From: Marsupella aquatica
Taxonomy: Eukaryota > Marchantiophyta
Direction of reading: 5' to 3'
NCBI GenBank assembly: GCA_973895155.1
Contig: OZ316898.1
Location: 16,678,001 to 16,742,000 of the forward strand
Length of the DNA stretch: 64,000 nucleotides
A program made the position numbers and the translations under genes. Shown here in pieces: positions 23,864 through 35,400 of this stretch (within the stretch, counting starts at the first letter, position 1; the number at the start of each line of letters is the position of its first letter). The notes beneath the pieces are model-generated. The model made no database searches and was not told the origin of the DNA. It saw only the letters and a list, made by a program, of their open reading frames with translations.

Positions 23864-25219
23864 AGGTCCAAGCGCTACTTGTGGAAGGGAGATCATCTTG
23901 TGCGTTGCTTGCCAGACAGGGAAGTGGTGGTTCCACCCATTCATGAGAGGGTTGGCCTTATCCGTAAGGTACATTCTGAGCTTGGTCATTTTGGTGTTAA
24001 GAGGACTTATAGCCTCTTGGTCCCCCATTATCATTGGAGAGGCATGCATGGCCAGGTTCGAGATGTTATTGCCCGGTGTGAACAGTGTGATAGGGTAAGG
24101 ACTTCTTTCACATCTCGGCAACCCACACTTCATCCACTCCCTATTCAGGGCATGTTTTATCGTTGGTCATGTGATTTGGCTGGAGAATTACCCCTCACAT
24201 CTCGGGGTAATCTCTACATCATGATCATGATAGAGCAATTCTCCAAGTGGATAGAACTTGTGGCATTGCCGGATAAGACCTCCCATAGCACTAGCCAAGC
24301 ATTACTGCAACAAGTTCTCAGCCGCTTTGGAGCTTGTGCAGAATGTCTCACTGACCAGGGATCAGAGTTCAGAGGGGAGTTCCAGGAGCTGCTTGATCAG
24401 GCTCTCATTGATCATCGCCGGACATCACGAGATCACCCACAGGCAGATGGCTTGGCAGAGCGCATGGTTCAGACATGCAAGAAGGGCCTTCGGAAGATCT
24501 GCCTCACCAAAAACAAGGAGGATTGGGACCTGGCCTTACCCTACATTGCCATGGGGTATAGGATGTCCAGACATGCATCACTGTCTAACTTTTCTCCCTA
24601 CTTCTTGTTGTTTGGTCGTCACCCAGTTCCACCTTCTGCTATTGCTTCTCACATGCTTCAGGTGGTGGACTTGGATTCAGCTGTGACTTGGTCTGATGTG
24701 ATCTCTGAGAGGGCTACCCTATTCAGGAGGGTTATGCCCATGGCCATGGAGAATTTGGCCATTGCACAACACAGGGACACACTGCGTTATGCACACACAC
24801 GAGGGGGCACTTTTCAGCCCAAGGTCAGGAAGTTTGAAGTGGGAGATTTTGTGTACTTGCAGCGGCAAGCTAACGACACCCTGGACACCTCTACCAGTCG
24901 CACTATTCTCAGGGTCAAAGCTATTCGACCGTCTGGAGTGCTAGAGTTACAAGGGGCAGATGGGCGCACAATTGCTGACAATGCCAAGAATTGCGCCCCT
25001 TGTCATCTGCCTAACCTGGATCCCACCATTGTGACTTCTACTTGGATTCCCCCTGTGGACTACCCTTGCAAAGTGTGTTTGCGAATTGATGATGCTGACC
25101 AGATGCTGCTGTGTGACAATTGCAATGGAGGGTACCATCTTTTCTGCCTTCGGCCTGAACTTACCCAGGTGCCAGAAGGGTTATGGTTTTGCCCTTCCTG
25201 TGCTCCACGTGCTATCTAA
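23864..25219 (+). CDS. Gypsy integrase with C-terminal PHD finger
   Basis: Same frame as RT after TAA 23,861. First comes the zinc-binding H2C2 segment (HSELGHFGVKRTY to ARCEQC). Then comes the DDE catalytic core, with Asp at 24,173 (CDLAGELP), Asp at 24,353 (LTDQGSEF) and Glu at 24,458 (DGLAERM), 34 residues after the second Asp. An SH3-like C-terminal region follows (FEVGDFVYLQRQ). Instead of a chromodomain the protein ends with a full PHD finger at 25,067-25,201: CKVC, CDNC, HLFC, CPSC, i.e. C4HC3, with MLLCD and an acidic DDAD stretch before it. PHD fingers read histone H3 tails; acidic N-terminal residues are common in readers of unmethylated H3K4. The reading preference here is inference. 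Confidence 0.92.
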   Translation, partial: RSKRYLWKGDHLVRCLPDREVVVPPIHERVGLIRKVHSELGHFGVKRTYSLLVPHYHWRGMHGQVRDVIARCEQCDRVRTSFTSRQPTLHPLPIQGMFYRWSCDLAGELPLTSRGNLYIMIMIEQFSKWIELVALPDKTSHSTSQALLQQVLSRFGACAECLTDQGSEFRGEFQELLDQALIDHRRTSRDHPQADGLAERMVQTCKKGLRKICLTKNKEDWDLALPYIAMGYRMSRHASLSNFSPYFLLFGRHPVPPSAIASHMLQVVDLDSAVTWSDVISERATLFRRVMPMAMENLAIAQHRDTLRYAHTRGGTFQPKVRKFEVGDFVYLQRQANDTLDTSTSRTILRVKAIRPSGVLELQGADGRTIADNAKNCAPCHLPNLDPTIVTSTWIPPVDYPCKVCLRIDDADQMLLCDNCNGGYHLFCLRPELTQVPEGLWFCPSCAPRAI

Positions 25220-25251
25220 CTTTTCTTCAGCCCTCCTTTTGGCTGTGGTCT

Positions 25252-25258
25252 GGGGGGG
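25252..25258 (+). promoter_or_regulatory. Gypsy polypurine tract
   Basis: Seven consecutive G residues end directly before repeat B1. This is the position of the plus-strand primer in LTR elements, so the reverse-transcription LTR would begin at B1. Confidence 0.7.
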
Positions 25259-25438
25259 ATACAGAGGTTTACACCTCCACTACGTACATACCACCTCAGT
25301 TTCCTTTTTTCTTGGCACTTGTGAATGTGATTGGACTTTTTCTATGCATGTTGGTTGCTAGCAACTTGCACATATGCATTGCTGGTGACTTGTATGTTTT
25401 CGATACACTATATGGCTACGATACTATATGTCACGACA
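25259..25438 (+). repeat. Gypsy split direct repeat B1 (180 bp)
   Basis: Collinear with B2 at 25,801-25,980, with two differences and no gaps. It starts ATACAGAGG and ends GTCACGACA. It is followed by GC (25,439-25,440) and then A2. It contains two CTATAT-type AT-rich blocks near its end. Confidence 0.95.
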
Positions 25439-25442
25439 GCTG
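25433..25442. promoter_or_regulatory. Palindromic B1-A2 junction, candidate integrase end-joining site
   Basis: The ten bases centred on the GC dinucleotide between B1 and A2 read GACAGCTGTC, a perfect palindrome (about 25,435-25,444). It joins a CA end to a TG start, the same two sequences that form the outer ends of the integrated element, but with GC in between. It looks like a fused pair of element ends. Confidence 0.55.
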
Positions 25443-25800
25443 TCATGCCGAGGGACAGTGCCGCTTGTGCACATCGGCATGTCCCTCGCATGCCCGCTAG
25501 GTATGGTTAGGGCTAGTGTACTACTTGAGTTAGTGTCATGTTCTTGTAGCGAGTCTGGGCTGTTCTTGAAGCAAAAGGGGTTTGTTAGTGTGACGCCTGG
25601 ACCCGGTCCTACTTAGGGCATGTTTTTCTTTGTCGTTCTTCAGTTCTTCTTGAATCGCTGTTGACAGAGCTCAGACAGTGTGTTCGTCGGTTCCGTACAC
25701 GGGATTCACACAGTGATTCGTTAGATGCTCCCGGCCGATCTTGGCATCCCGCCGGTTTTCGATTCGATTTCAGTACGCTTGTTTCTCTTATGCCTTTTAT
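25441..25800 (+). repeat. Gypsy split direct repeat A2 (360 bp)
   Basis: Second copy of A. With B1 and GC it makes a 542-bp B-gc-A unit (25,259-25,800) lying directly after the G tract. With B2 it makes a 540-bp TG...CA unit (25,441-25,980). Confidence 0.95.
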
Positions 25801-25980
25801 ATACAGAGGTTTACACCTCCACTACGTACATACCACCTCAGTTGCCTTTTTTCTTGGCACTTGTGAATGTGATTGGACTTTTTCTATGCATGTTGGTTGC
25901 TAGCAGCTTGCACATATGCATTGCTGGTGACTTGTATGTTTTCGATACACTATATGGCTACGATACTATATGTCACGACA
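25801..25980 (+). repeat. Gypsy split direct repeat B2 (180 bp), 3' end of element
   Basis: Second copy of B. It ends in CA, directly followed by the ATAG target duplication. B does not occur at the 5' end of the element. Confidence 0.95.
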
Positions 25981-25984
25981 ATAG

Positions 25985-28900
25985 GTAGCTAGCACATCAG
26001 GCTCGAACTTCACTACATGGTCATGTTGGGATTTCCCCTTTGATGGCTTTGAACAAACATCTCGATGAATCAGAAGTGATATGACTTCCTTCAACTGTAC
26101 CTATAATATTTCTCTTCCAGGAATTAGCAAGCATGACTGGAAAGGGATAAACTGCTATCCAACTCAGGTAAATGCCAAGTTGCATTCCCAAAGATAACAC
26201 CTGCTTGAGATTGATATTGGAAAAGATAGTGCAACTCTAATAAATAAAATAGAAACACCTTGCTTTATATGTGGACAAGACAGAAACCAGCCCCTCCTCT
26301 TCATGCTGGACTAAAGATAAACATAAACTAAAACAAAGGTACAACAAGTTTGAGAATAGGGAGGAAAAAGTGTCCCTGTTGCAATTAAATAAGTAAGAAG
26401 AGAGTTGCGCACAACTCTCCTACCAAACTGGAAAAAAAAAGATTTGAGAACATGTCCGAGTCAAACTTTGGATGCTAAAGCAACATTTCAAGAAAAAATT
26501 AAGTTGAGGAAAGAATGAAGTAATCGAAAATGTATAATCGCTACCGTCTGGCTTTTTGAAACATTCAAGGAGCGAAGACATCTACTAATACAATTTAGAT
26601 CAGTTTGGCACTGAATAAGTGGCAATCAATAACGGGAGGTGATACTTGACCTTAATGGTGTGATTCTCAGTGGAAACAGAGAGTTGACACAGTAGATAAT
26701 ATACGCTCGGAGGTGAGCTCAATGGTCGTTGTTACTTGGGAAGGCTCAAGCTCAACGTGGCCAATCATTCCAAAGGCATGGTTTATGAGCTAGTGAAATA
26801 GTAAGCTTGATACTGTAGTTGTTTTTCTAACGTTGAGTGCAGCAGTAAGCAAGTCATTTAACGAGAAAGTTAAGTGATCAACAGGTGTTTGTGGGTGACT
26901 CTGCGTAATTACAGTCAGTCTCATTCCGCGATTGAAATTCAACGTGTGGTGCGATTTGCACGCCTAGATGCACATTTACGAGTGTCTGACCGTGGTTGGC
27001 TTCGGCTGGGCCCCTGTAGGTCCCCCGTTGGAGGGCGGAGTTAAGTTGGCACGTTCACACGAGCGAAGGGATGTACCTTCCTCCCCTCGTTCGTACTGTA
27101 ACGCTTACGTTACACCTCCCACGCGCCACGAGATGTACAAAAGAGCACCCCAGATGACAGGCAGGCGCGAGGGCGGGCCATAGGTATACCCAGGAGGTCA
27201 AGAACGAGTCCCTCGGCTGTACATCGATCTGTCTCTGTTGATGACAGGGCAGGTTTTCATTGTCTGCAAACTTACGGCTCAGGCATGGAATATTCTCTCG
27301 CAAGCACTTCGCCTCGCTTGCGCCTTGCGGGTTGCCGCACACCTAGACAGATGTGAAACCTTTGGGCGACTACTATTTTGCCACTAGCTGGTATGTACGG
27401 GAGATCTAGCTCCGAGTGTAAGGCTGTAAGGTACCGAGATTAAGGACCAGTCCTTCTCGCCTTCCGGGGACGTACTGGCCGAAACTGTACATGAGTAGGC
27501 TCCTCTAGTCTTCTCGTAGGAACGCTGGGTGGTCCGCTGGTCGCTATAGAGTCCAGGGCTCCAGGTTAGACCGTCTGGGAGGGACTTCTGACGTGGGACG
27601 ACCCGAACGAGCTGGCTTCATATTGCGGTACAGTACTTCACCTTCCTGCCGCTAACCACAGCAGCAAAATAATGAAACTCAAGCTGGACGTGTTAGCCAA
27701 TCCTAGGACGCCAGGTCTGCCTGACTCGGGTGCAGAAGAGACCGCAGTTGGTGAGACAACTCGCCGCCTTGCCAAACCCGGAACGAGCTAAACCCGGACT
27801 GCAGGTGAGATGGTCTTGTGCAACGAGATGCCCCGTCGATAGCATGAGCTCCACCTCGCCGGGAACCGCCAAGGAGGGGGTGCTGCTTCACCGGAGGGAC
27901 GAGCTGATGCCGCCCTAGTGCTGGCAAAGCTGGTGCAGTAGTATAAGGGCTGAGTTGTCTTCTGTACCTGCCTTTTTTCTTCTGATTTCGCAGTTTTCTT
28001 CTGTGCGTAGACCGCTTGGCGTGTGTAGTGTGTGTGCCCGAGGAGGAACGAGGAGCGGATGTGCTTTCCGAGTTTGTGCGTGTGGTGCACCTCCGAGAAA
28101 AGAGCTTTGGTGACTCGTTGTGACGAGAAGAAGAGAGGTGAATTTGACCAGCAGAGTTGTGGTGGAGTTGTGACTTTCGGCGTTGTCCATGAGCTTTTAA
28201 AACTTTTCTAGGCTTTTTGAGTGATAGTTTTCTTTGTCGTTTCGTTCAATATCTTCTTCTTCTTCGGGCTCATCCGGCGGGCGGGTAGCGGGCTGGTGGA
28301 AGGTCTTTTTCCCTCTGTATTTTAGTGTGGTTTTACGGGCGTGGAAACGAACGAGGGAGGCTGGCAGTACTGCGAGCAGGCTTTCGGAATATCTTTCTCC
28401 GTGTTTGATGTGCGTGGTTTGTGGCTCAGGCGTGGTGGCTGGTCTGGTTTGTTGAGCAGGGTTGTGCGTCGAGGGTGTGGAGTGGGCGATTGGTGAGAGG
28501 AAGCGCGCCGTGCAATTTGGAGAAGCCGATCGGAGTTGCTGTGGTAGACAAGCAGGGTTTCTTGTCCCAGAGTTCATGCGGGGATGAAATCGGGTGTAAG
28601 GTGTCGTGGAGGCTTTGTTGAGTCAGGGCCTTAATTGCTCCAGTTTTGGAGGGATGAAAATTCTGTGGACTAATATGTTGGACAGCAGCTGTGGAGTGAG
28701 TTGGAATCTTCAAGCGTGGCAGCGCAGCTCCTCGTCGAGTTACGGGGGAAGATACTTGTAAATAGTCTCAATCGTGACTGACTGGGCCGATCCTACCAGC
28801 TTTCCGACGGCCCTCGTTATGTCTTTCACATTGCTTGGAGGCAAATCTTACCTTTCGGATGGTGGTTTGATGCCCACGTTGAGATGTACGAGAAGACGAA

Positions 28901-29411
28901 GTGAGTCCTCCTTACTTCTTTAAAATTGTGGTTTGCGTGCGACTAGCAATGTGTCACGGTACTTCGGACGTTTAGACGGACTTCCATCTCGAGTCACCTG
29001 CTGCTCGACTTTGCCGCACTGCCGCTGGTAGACGTGGCTTGGAAGCACATAAAAAATTCTGACACGGCCACTTCACTTGTTACGCTATTGGATGCCAGGG
29101 GCGTACGTAAAACGGGTTCCGAAGAGGCGAGGAAGTCATGTATGAAAGTGGTTTGCGATGGACTCCACAGCTCACATATGTATTTGTGCTTTGGCGCCCC
29201 CCGGACCTTGGAGGCAGCTTTCAAATCGTTAACACCTCCATTGGAAGTCTGGATAGTAAGTCCTGGTTTTAAGCGCTGTAGCCTTCATTGTAAGATGAAA
29301 TTTGGTGATCCGGAGCTTCCATGCCGACAGAAACGACTGATAATTTACCGTTGATAGCGGAAAGATTGGATAAGCGGACCCCTGAGAGAGGAATGTTGGG
29401 AAAGCGGCGAC
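25985..29411. other. Intergenic region and GC-rich RAPTOR upstream region
   Basis: No coding gene is supported here. From about 26.95 kb onward the sequence becomes GC- and CpG-richer, which fits a promoter and long 5' leader for the RAPTOR gene starting at 29,412. Short frames at 28,197-28,577 (-) and 29,034-29,354 (+) show no recognisable domain. Confidence 0.5.
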
Positions 29412-32400
29412 ATGGCCTTGGGAGATGCATGTTTGTTTAGGCAAAGGTCCATGGAAGGAATGGCGGGCGGGCAATTAGGAGCTCAACTTACCCTGTCCTC
29501 AACACCACAAGACACGGACGAGATTGTTCGAAGAGCGGGTATGCAAGTTGAGGAAGCAGAAGAACCGGTTCTTCACACTGGAGAGACGCGTATCTTATAT
29601 CAGCCTTACAGCCTGTATCTTAGCGAATTGCGTCATGATGCCAGCGAGGCTTCTACCTCCCTGGTACCCGCGGAGACCGGGCTCATGTCAAAGTGGAGAA
29701 TGAAAGATCGAGTAAGTTCAATCTGTAAGCTTGTCATCTTCATTCATGCGAAAGACTGCACAAGTTCGAGCGGCATGTCTAGTGAGCTGCTTGTCGTTTA
29801 CTTACGAACATAACTGAGGTTTGCGGCGACCGAAGGCTAGCGAAAGTAGGGAACTTGCTGGATTGCTGTTGGAGAGTTTTCTTCGTGGCAATTATCATTC
29901 ACTAGTTCCCTAGTAGCCTTCCCTCGAAACTCATGTTGGTGATCTTCCATAGTACTTTAAAACTTTTCGAGGCCGTGTATGACGGAAACGAAGGTGGACG
30001 ACTTGGTCGCCTACATTTCGCGAATGAGCAGTCCATGTCGATCTTTCCAAACTTTCCAGTAGTCGGGATGAATAACTCAGCTGCCCTGTTGTACCTATTT
30101 CTGTCATTGCCTAGGATGGAGTGCAGACTATTGTTTTGGAGTAAGTCGTTCCTGAAGATTCGTTGTCTATCCGAGTGGTTGGTGTTGTGTCTTTACGGGG
30201 CTCATACTTTAGTGCCTTGCGCCTTAAGATTGTCGGACAAGTATCTGAAGAAGATGCTCAAGTTGCCCCGACGGGGGACACAGTGCGAGGCCTCATTTGT
30301 TGTCTAGTGGTAGGTCTCTCTTAGGAGCTATGCCCTCGCGCACTTTTACGTTCGATGCGTAAGTTTGCGGCTACCGTCAGTCCCTGCATTCTCCGGGATT
30401 GACATTCATGGAGAAGGTGACCTTACATGTATTGTGGGAGTAGGTCAAAATCTCTCTCATTCTTATTGGCTGGCAGGTAGTGCCTGTGGATGCCGTCACA
30501 TACCAGGGTCCAATCTGAATGCGTGTAATTTTACTTGTCCCGCTTTAGAGCTTGATTCTGGAGCTTATTCGAATTGCATTATGTCAAATGCTGAATCACA
30601 CGTTGAACCGCGTCCCACACCGGAATTTGAGAGACAGTCTAGCATGGGTTTAGCAGACTTATGGAGTCTTACTCTGTCTAACCATTTCTTTTACCTTTCG
30701 AGCCTCTGCCCACTAGCGTCTCTTCGCTCACTTAAAGAAGTCGAATTCCGAGTCGGCAATAATAATATCAATCCTCCCTCCTGTTAAGAGGAAGCTATGT
30801 ACACTGGTGAGATTATGCATTGATACAGTCTCTGCACAGTTTATTGGGAGTCTTGCTCATCGCAGTTTCGAGAAGGACTCAATCGGATGCGTACTTGTGT
30901 GTATTCCCATTGAACCCCTCTCGCTTCAAAGCGTCCCTGACAGATGGACGGAAATCCCTTACGTGATAGGGTAAGACTGAGCTAGGAAGTCCTTTTGTAC
31001 TGTATGCACGACTTCTCACCTGGTATTTGTTCTGCGAAAATATGTATGTCGTCTTTGACGATGTTGGGGAATATGTGGCATCGCGTCTAGTGGGAATTGT
31101 GGTCCCAAGATTCTCTTCTTCTGCCGGTCTCTTTTTCTGCCAGAGGGTTAAATTTGGAGATTAGGTTTATGTTCTCCCTCCACGCGTCCGAATCCTAGCT
31201 CAGAGTTCGTATCAATAAACAGGTGAGAGGACTGAGCATGAGCGCGAAGGCATTGTCGCTAGCTTTAACATAACATATTTGTATTGTATCTTGTCAGATG
31301 AAGACTGGGTGTGTGGCACTTGTGCTGTGCCTCAACATTGGCGTGGACCCTCCAGATGTTATCAAAATCCCCCCATGTGCCAGGATGGAGTGCTGGATTG
31401 GTATGTGATAGATCTATTTAGCAACAGCGATTGGATTAATGTAATGTCGAGCGGGGTCAATGGTTTAAGTACCTGCCCTCTGGTGATGGCCTAATTTTTT
31501 TTGACAAGAAATATAGCTTCACTTCCTGTGAGAACAAATATAGCTTAAATTATTCTGCTTTCCTGTTGACTTTTCTGGACCGATGGATCAGAATAGGGTT
31601 CCGAATGAAAGGCATGTAATATTGATTCTGTGTATCTTGCTGCTTCCTAATTTGTGGCAGATCCGTTTTCCATGACACCACAAAAGGCACTGGATGCAAT
31701 TGGCAAGAATTTGCAAGTCCAATATGAACGGTGGCAGCCCAGAGTATGTTCTTGTCTTTCCCTCCGTTGTGGCCTGGTGGTTTGTCTCTCTTTCCGTATG
31801 TGAAGAATAGCGTACATGCAACCTGATTTTTACTTGGATTACGGAGACTGCAATGTGACATTTGCTGATATTGTTGGATAACAGGCAAGGTACAAGTTGC
31901 AGCTCGATCCTACTGTTGAGGAAGTCAAAAAATTATGTTCACACTGCCGGAAAAGTGCAAAAAATGAGCGGGTCCTCTTTCACTATAATGGACATGGCGT
32001 CCCTAAGCCAACTATCAACGGGGAAATATGGTTGTTTAACAAGGTTATCATCTTGTCTTTTTTCTCTCCAAGGGACATCTCACTCAATGACGTAGGCTTC
32101 CAAGTAGCATATTATATTTCGCAGAGTGTGAGACAGGTGGATGCCTTACGCTTTGAGACATGCGACTTGACTTTTTTGTCACCAATTGATTTGCACCACA
32201 TCAAAGCTGGTTGTGAACATGTCCATTCCCCATCGTAAACGATTGTCCTGGCCCGTGCTTAGTTGACACTTTCGCTTCAATTCAGTCTCACTGCTTCTCA
32301 ACCTCTTGTTGCGCGCAGAGCTACACCCAGTACATTCCACTCTCAGTCTATGATCTTGAGTCGTGGCTTGGGACACCATCAATTTACGTATTCGATTGTT

Positions 32401-35400
32401 CAGCTGCAGGCGTTATTGTAAATGCATTTTGTGAGGTAAGCTTGTACCTTTGAAACCTGCATTAAATGATTGCTGGTCACAGCTTTAGTATTGTAGTTGT
32501 TGATCAAATGATGCCCTTTAGAATGCAATATTTTTCCGTTGGAGCTTCTCCCATTCCTTTTCTCGAACATAATGACGCGAATCGAGATTAAAATCAGGAG
32601 ATATAATCCAAGGTTTGCCTAAAGTGGAACAATTACTAGAAGCACGTCCCATAAATTCTGTCGTTTCTTAAATTGGGATCATGGAATTCTGTGATAAGCA
32701 TTGGAGCTTACTGGGGTGTTGTCCTCTGCAGAGGCCAGACTGGGGTGTCGGTAACTCGCCCATGCCTGCAATGAAAGATTGTATATTATTGGCTGCTTGT
32801 GCCGCACATGAGATGCTTCCTCAAAATGCAGAGCTACCAGCAGACGTTTTCACATCGTGCCTCACTACACCTATTAAGATTGCCCTGAGATGGTAACTTA
32901 GCTTTCTCTGCCGGCCATATCATCCACTGTAGATATTATTAGTTGTTTATGAACTCACAATTATGTCAATTAGAGTGTTACCTCTTATGATCTATGTTTG
33001 TTTGCCAGGGCAAGTTATACTCTGGACATTGTGTTGGTGAAAGTGCCAAGATCATCTTTGACAGTGATGACTTTTCTTGCGTGTTGGCTTTGCAGGTTCT
33101 GCCCACGCTCATTACTGAAGGACATCCTCGATCCTGACCTAATTGATCGCATTCCGGGACGACAAAATGATCGGAAAACTCCGCTTGGAGAGTTGAACTG
33201 GATATTCACTGCGATTACGGATACTATTGCCTGGAATGTACTTCCTCGTGGTAAGGACTGAGGCAATGCTCTAGGATACAATGGACGGAGCATGTTAAGA
33301 GTGGCATGGTTGAGTAAAGAGAGGAGGTTTACTTTCTGACTAAACTTCATGTCTTGGTGCAGATCTCTTCCAAAGACTATTTCGGCAAGATCTCCTTGTG
33401 GCGAGTCTTTTTAGAAACTTTCTGTTGGCAGAACGGATAATGCGAGCTGCTAACTGCACCCCGCAATCCTGTCCATCCTTGCCACCAACCCATCAGCACC
33501 CCATGTGGTACCTCCTTCGTGCTCCGAAATTGAATTTTGGTCTGTGTTCTCTAGCAATTGCTCGATTTTAGGCTGACAATATTCTCAGCAGTACGAGTGG
33601 TTGATGGTTCTGAAGTCGAAACTGCTGGCACTGTCGCAGGCATGCATGGGACATGGCTGCTGAGATCTGTTTGCGACAGCTTCCTGATTTACTGAGTGAT
33701 CCATCCATTGAATTCCAAGTAACGAATTCTTCCAGTTGTACCTCGTGTTTCATTGTGATGATGTGGATCGGCTGCTGTCAATCAGCGAACTTTTATGGAC
33801 TTAATCCGCAGTCTAAATTAGATCTTTCCGTGTTCTTGAACCGTTATTGCAAAGTTGTTATTGCAGTGCCTGAACGGATGCTTCATTAACCCCGTCACTA
33901 ATAACCTTGCAGCCAAGCCCTTTCTTCACGGAGCAATTGACGGCTTTTGAAGTCTGGCTGGAACATGGAAACAGTCGGAAGAGTCCTCCAGAGCAGCTTC
34001 CCATTGTACTTCAGGTGATTCATACTGGGTTGTCGTTCTCGCTAGGAATTCTGATAATTCAATTACAGGCCCATAAAAAAGAGCTGCTGCTGTGTCGGCA
34101 TTGGTAAAGCACGACATTGTTACAGAGTGGCAAAGATCATGCTTTTAATTGATACGCAAGGTCCAGTTGGTAGTGGTCTACCTCTCAGATTTGTGTTCTC
34201 GATGATGCAGGTTCTACTTAGCCAATCACATCGATTTAGAGCATTGGTGTTGTTGGGCAGGTTTTTGGATATGGGAGCATGGGCTGTTGATCTGGTAAGA
34301 TATCCCTTCATTTCCTTGAGGTGTTCTGAATTATCTCGAGGCGAAGCTAATGTAGAGTGTTGTTCACCAATAATGAAAAGGATAGGTTGTATCCCATTCG
34401 AGAGGCAAGTGGTGAGAGAAATGGAGTGGGAATGACAATAAAGGATGATGAATGAGGCGGTGCTGCAGCGTGTTTTTCACCAATAATGAAAAGAACAGGT
34501 TGTATCCCATTCGAGAGGCAAGTGGTGAGAGAAATGGAGTGGGAATGACAATAAAGGAGTGATGAATGAGGCGGAGCTTATGCAGCGTGTTTTCACAAAT
34601 AATGAAAAGGATATTTAATATCCTGTTCGAGAGGCAAGTGGTGAGATAAATGGGGTGGGAATGACAATAAAGGAGTCATGAAATACTGGGGTGGAGAGTG
34701 TTTCTTGTTAAGGCTTAATGAAATTTCGTCGATGATGGAGGTACCCGTTGTGGGACGAAATTGAATATTTAGCCTGCCAGCATTTTGTAATCGAGTGTGT
34801 TAGCTACTTGCGCCCGGAGAGTGTTTCTTGTTGAGGATTAATGAAATTTTGTCGATGATGGAGGTACTCTGTTGTGGGACGAAAGTGAACATTTAGCCTG
34901 CCAGCATTTAGTAATCGAGAGGACAGTGTATTAGCTACTTGCGCTCAGTTCTCGTGGACAAGTGTCTTTTGACGTTGCAGAACAAGTGAGATCTCATGGA
35001 ATCATCTTCAACACATTCTCCAGCTTTTGTTTGTAATGTGAAGCTAACAGTTATTTTATGCTTTCTCGGGCAGGCTCTCTCTGTGGGGATATTTCCGTAT
35101 GTACTGAAGCTACTGCAAACTACTGCTACAGAACTTCGGCAAATTCTTGTGTTCATTTGGACCAAGATTTTAGCTCTAGACAAGGTTTGGATCTTGAATG
35201 CTGTCTTGGAAGCCAGGCTTGCTACAGGGTTCATTATAGCAGCTATGTGGTTTACTAGTTGGATCATATGTCATCGAACTCGTGGGGTGTTCAAGCCTCT
35301 AGATGTTGAAATGATGTTCTGCGCTTGAGGACCGATCCTACTCAGATCCAACATGATTCAAAAATTGTCGACGTGATGATGCAGTCTTGTCAGGTGGACC

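Larger units (their letters stand above)
16001..25980 (+). mobile_element. Ty3/gypsy retrotransposon with captured DNMT3-like methyltransferase, PHD finger and split direct repeats
   Basis: The element is bounded by TG (16,001) and CA (25,980) and flanked by the direct repeat ATAG (15,997-16,000 and 25,981-25,984). The order of parts is repeat A1, self-complementary primer site, 1.7-kb structured leader, gag with two CCHC knuckles, aspartic protease, C5 methyltransferase, reverse transcriptase/RNase H, H2C2/DDE integrase, PHD finger, G-rich tract, then repeats B1-A2-B2. RT before integrase places it in Ty3/gypsy. From about 18,500 to 25,219 everything lies in one reading frame, interrupted only by in-frame stops. 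The A copies differ at 4 of 360 positions and the B copies at 2 of 180, so the insertion is fairly young. This copy is probably defective because of the stops, unless they are read through. Confidence 0.93.

Noticed and set aside
16001-25980. DIRS/PAT element, because of the split repeats
   Set aside because: The protein has an H2C2/DDE integrase and no tyrosine recombinase motif, and there is a target duplication.
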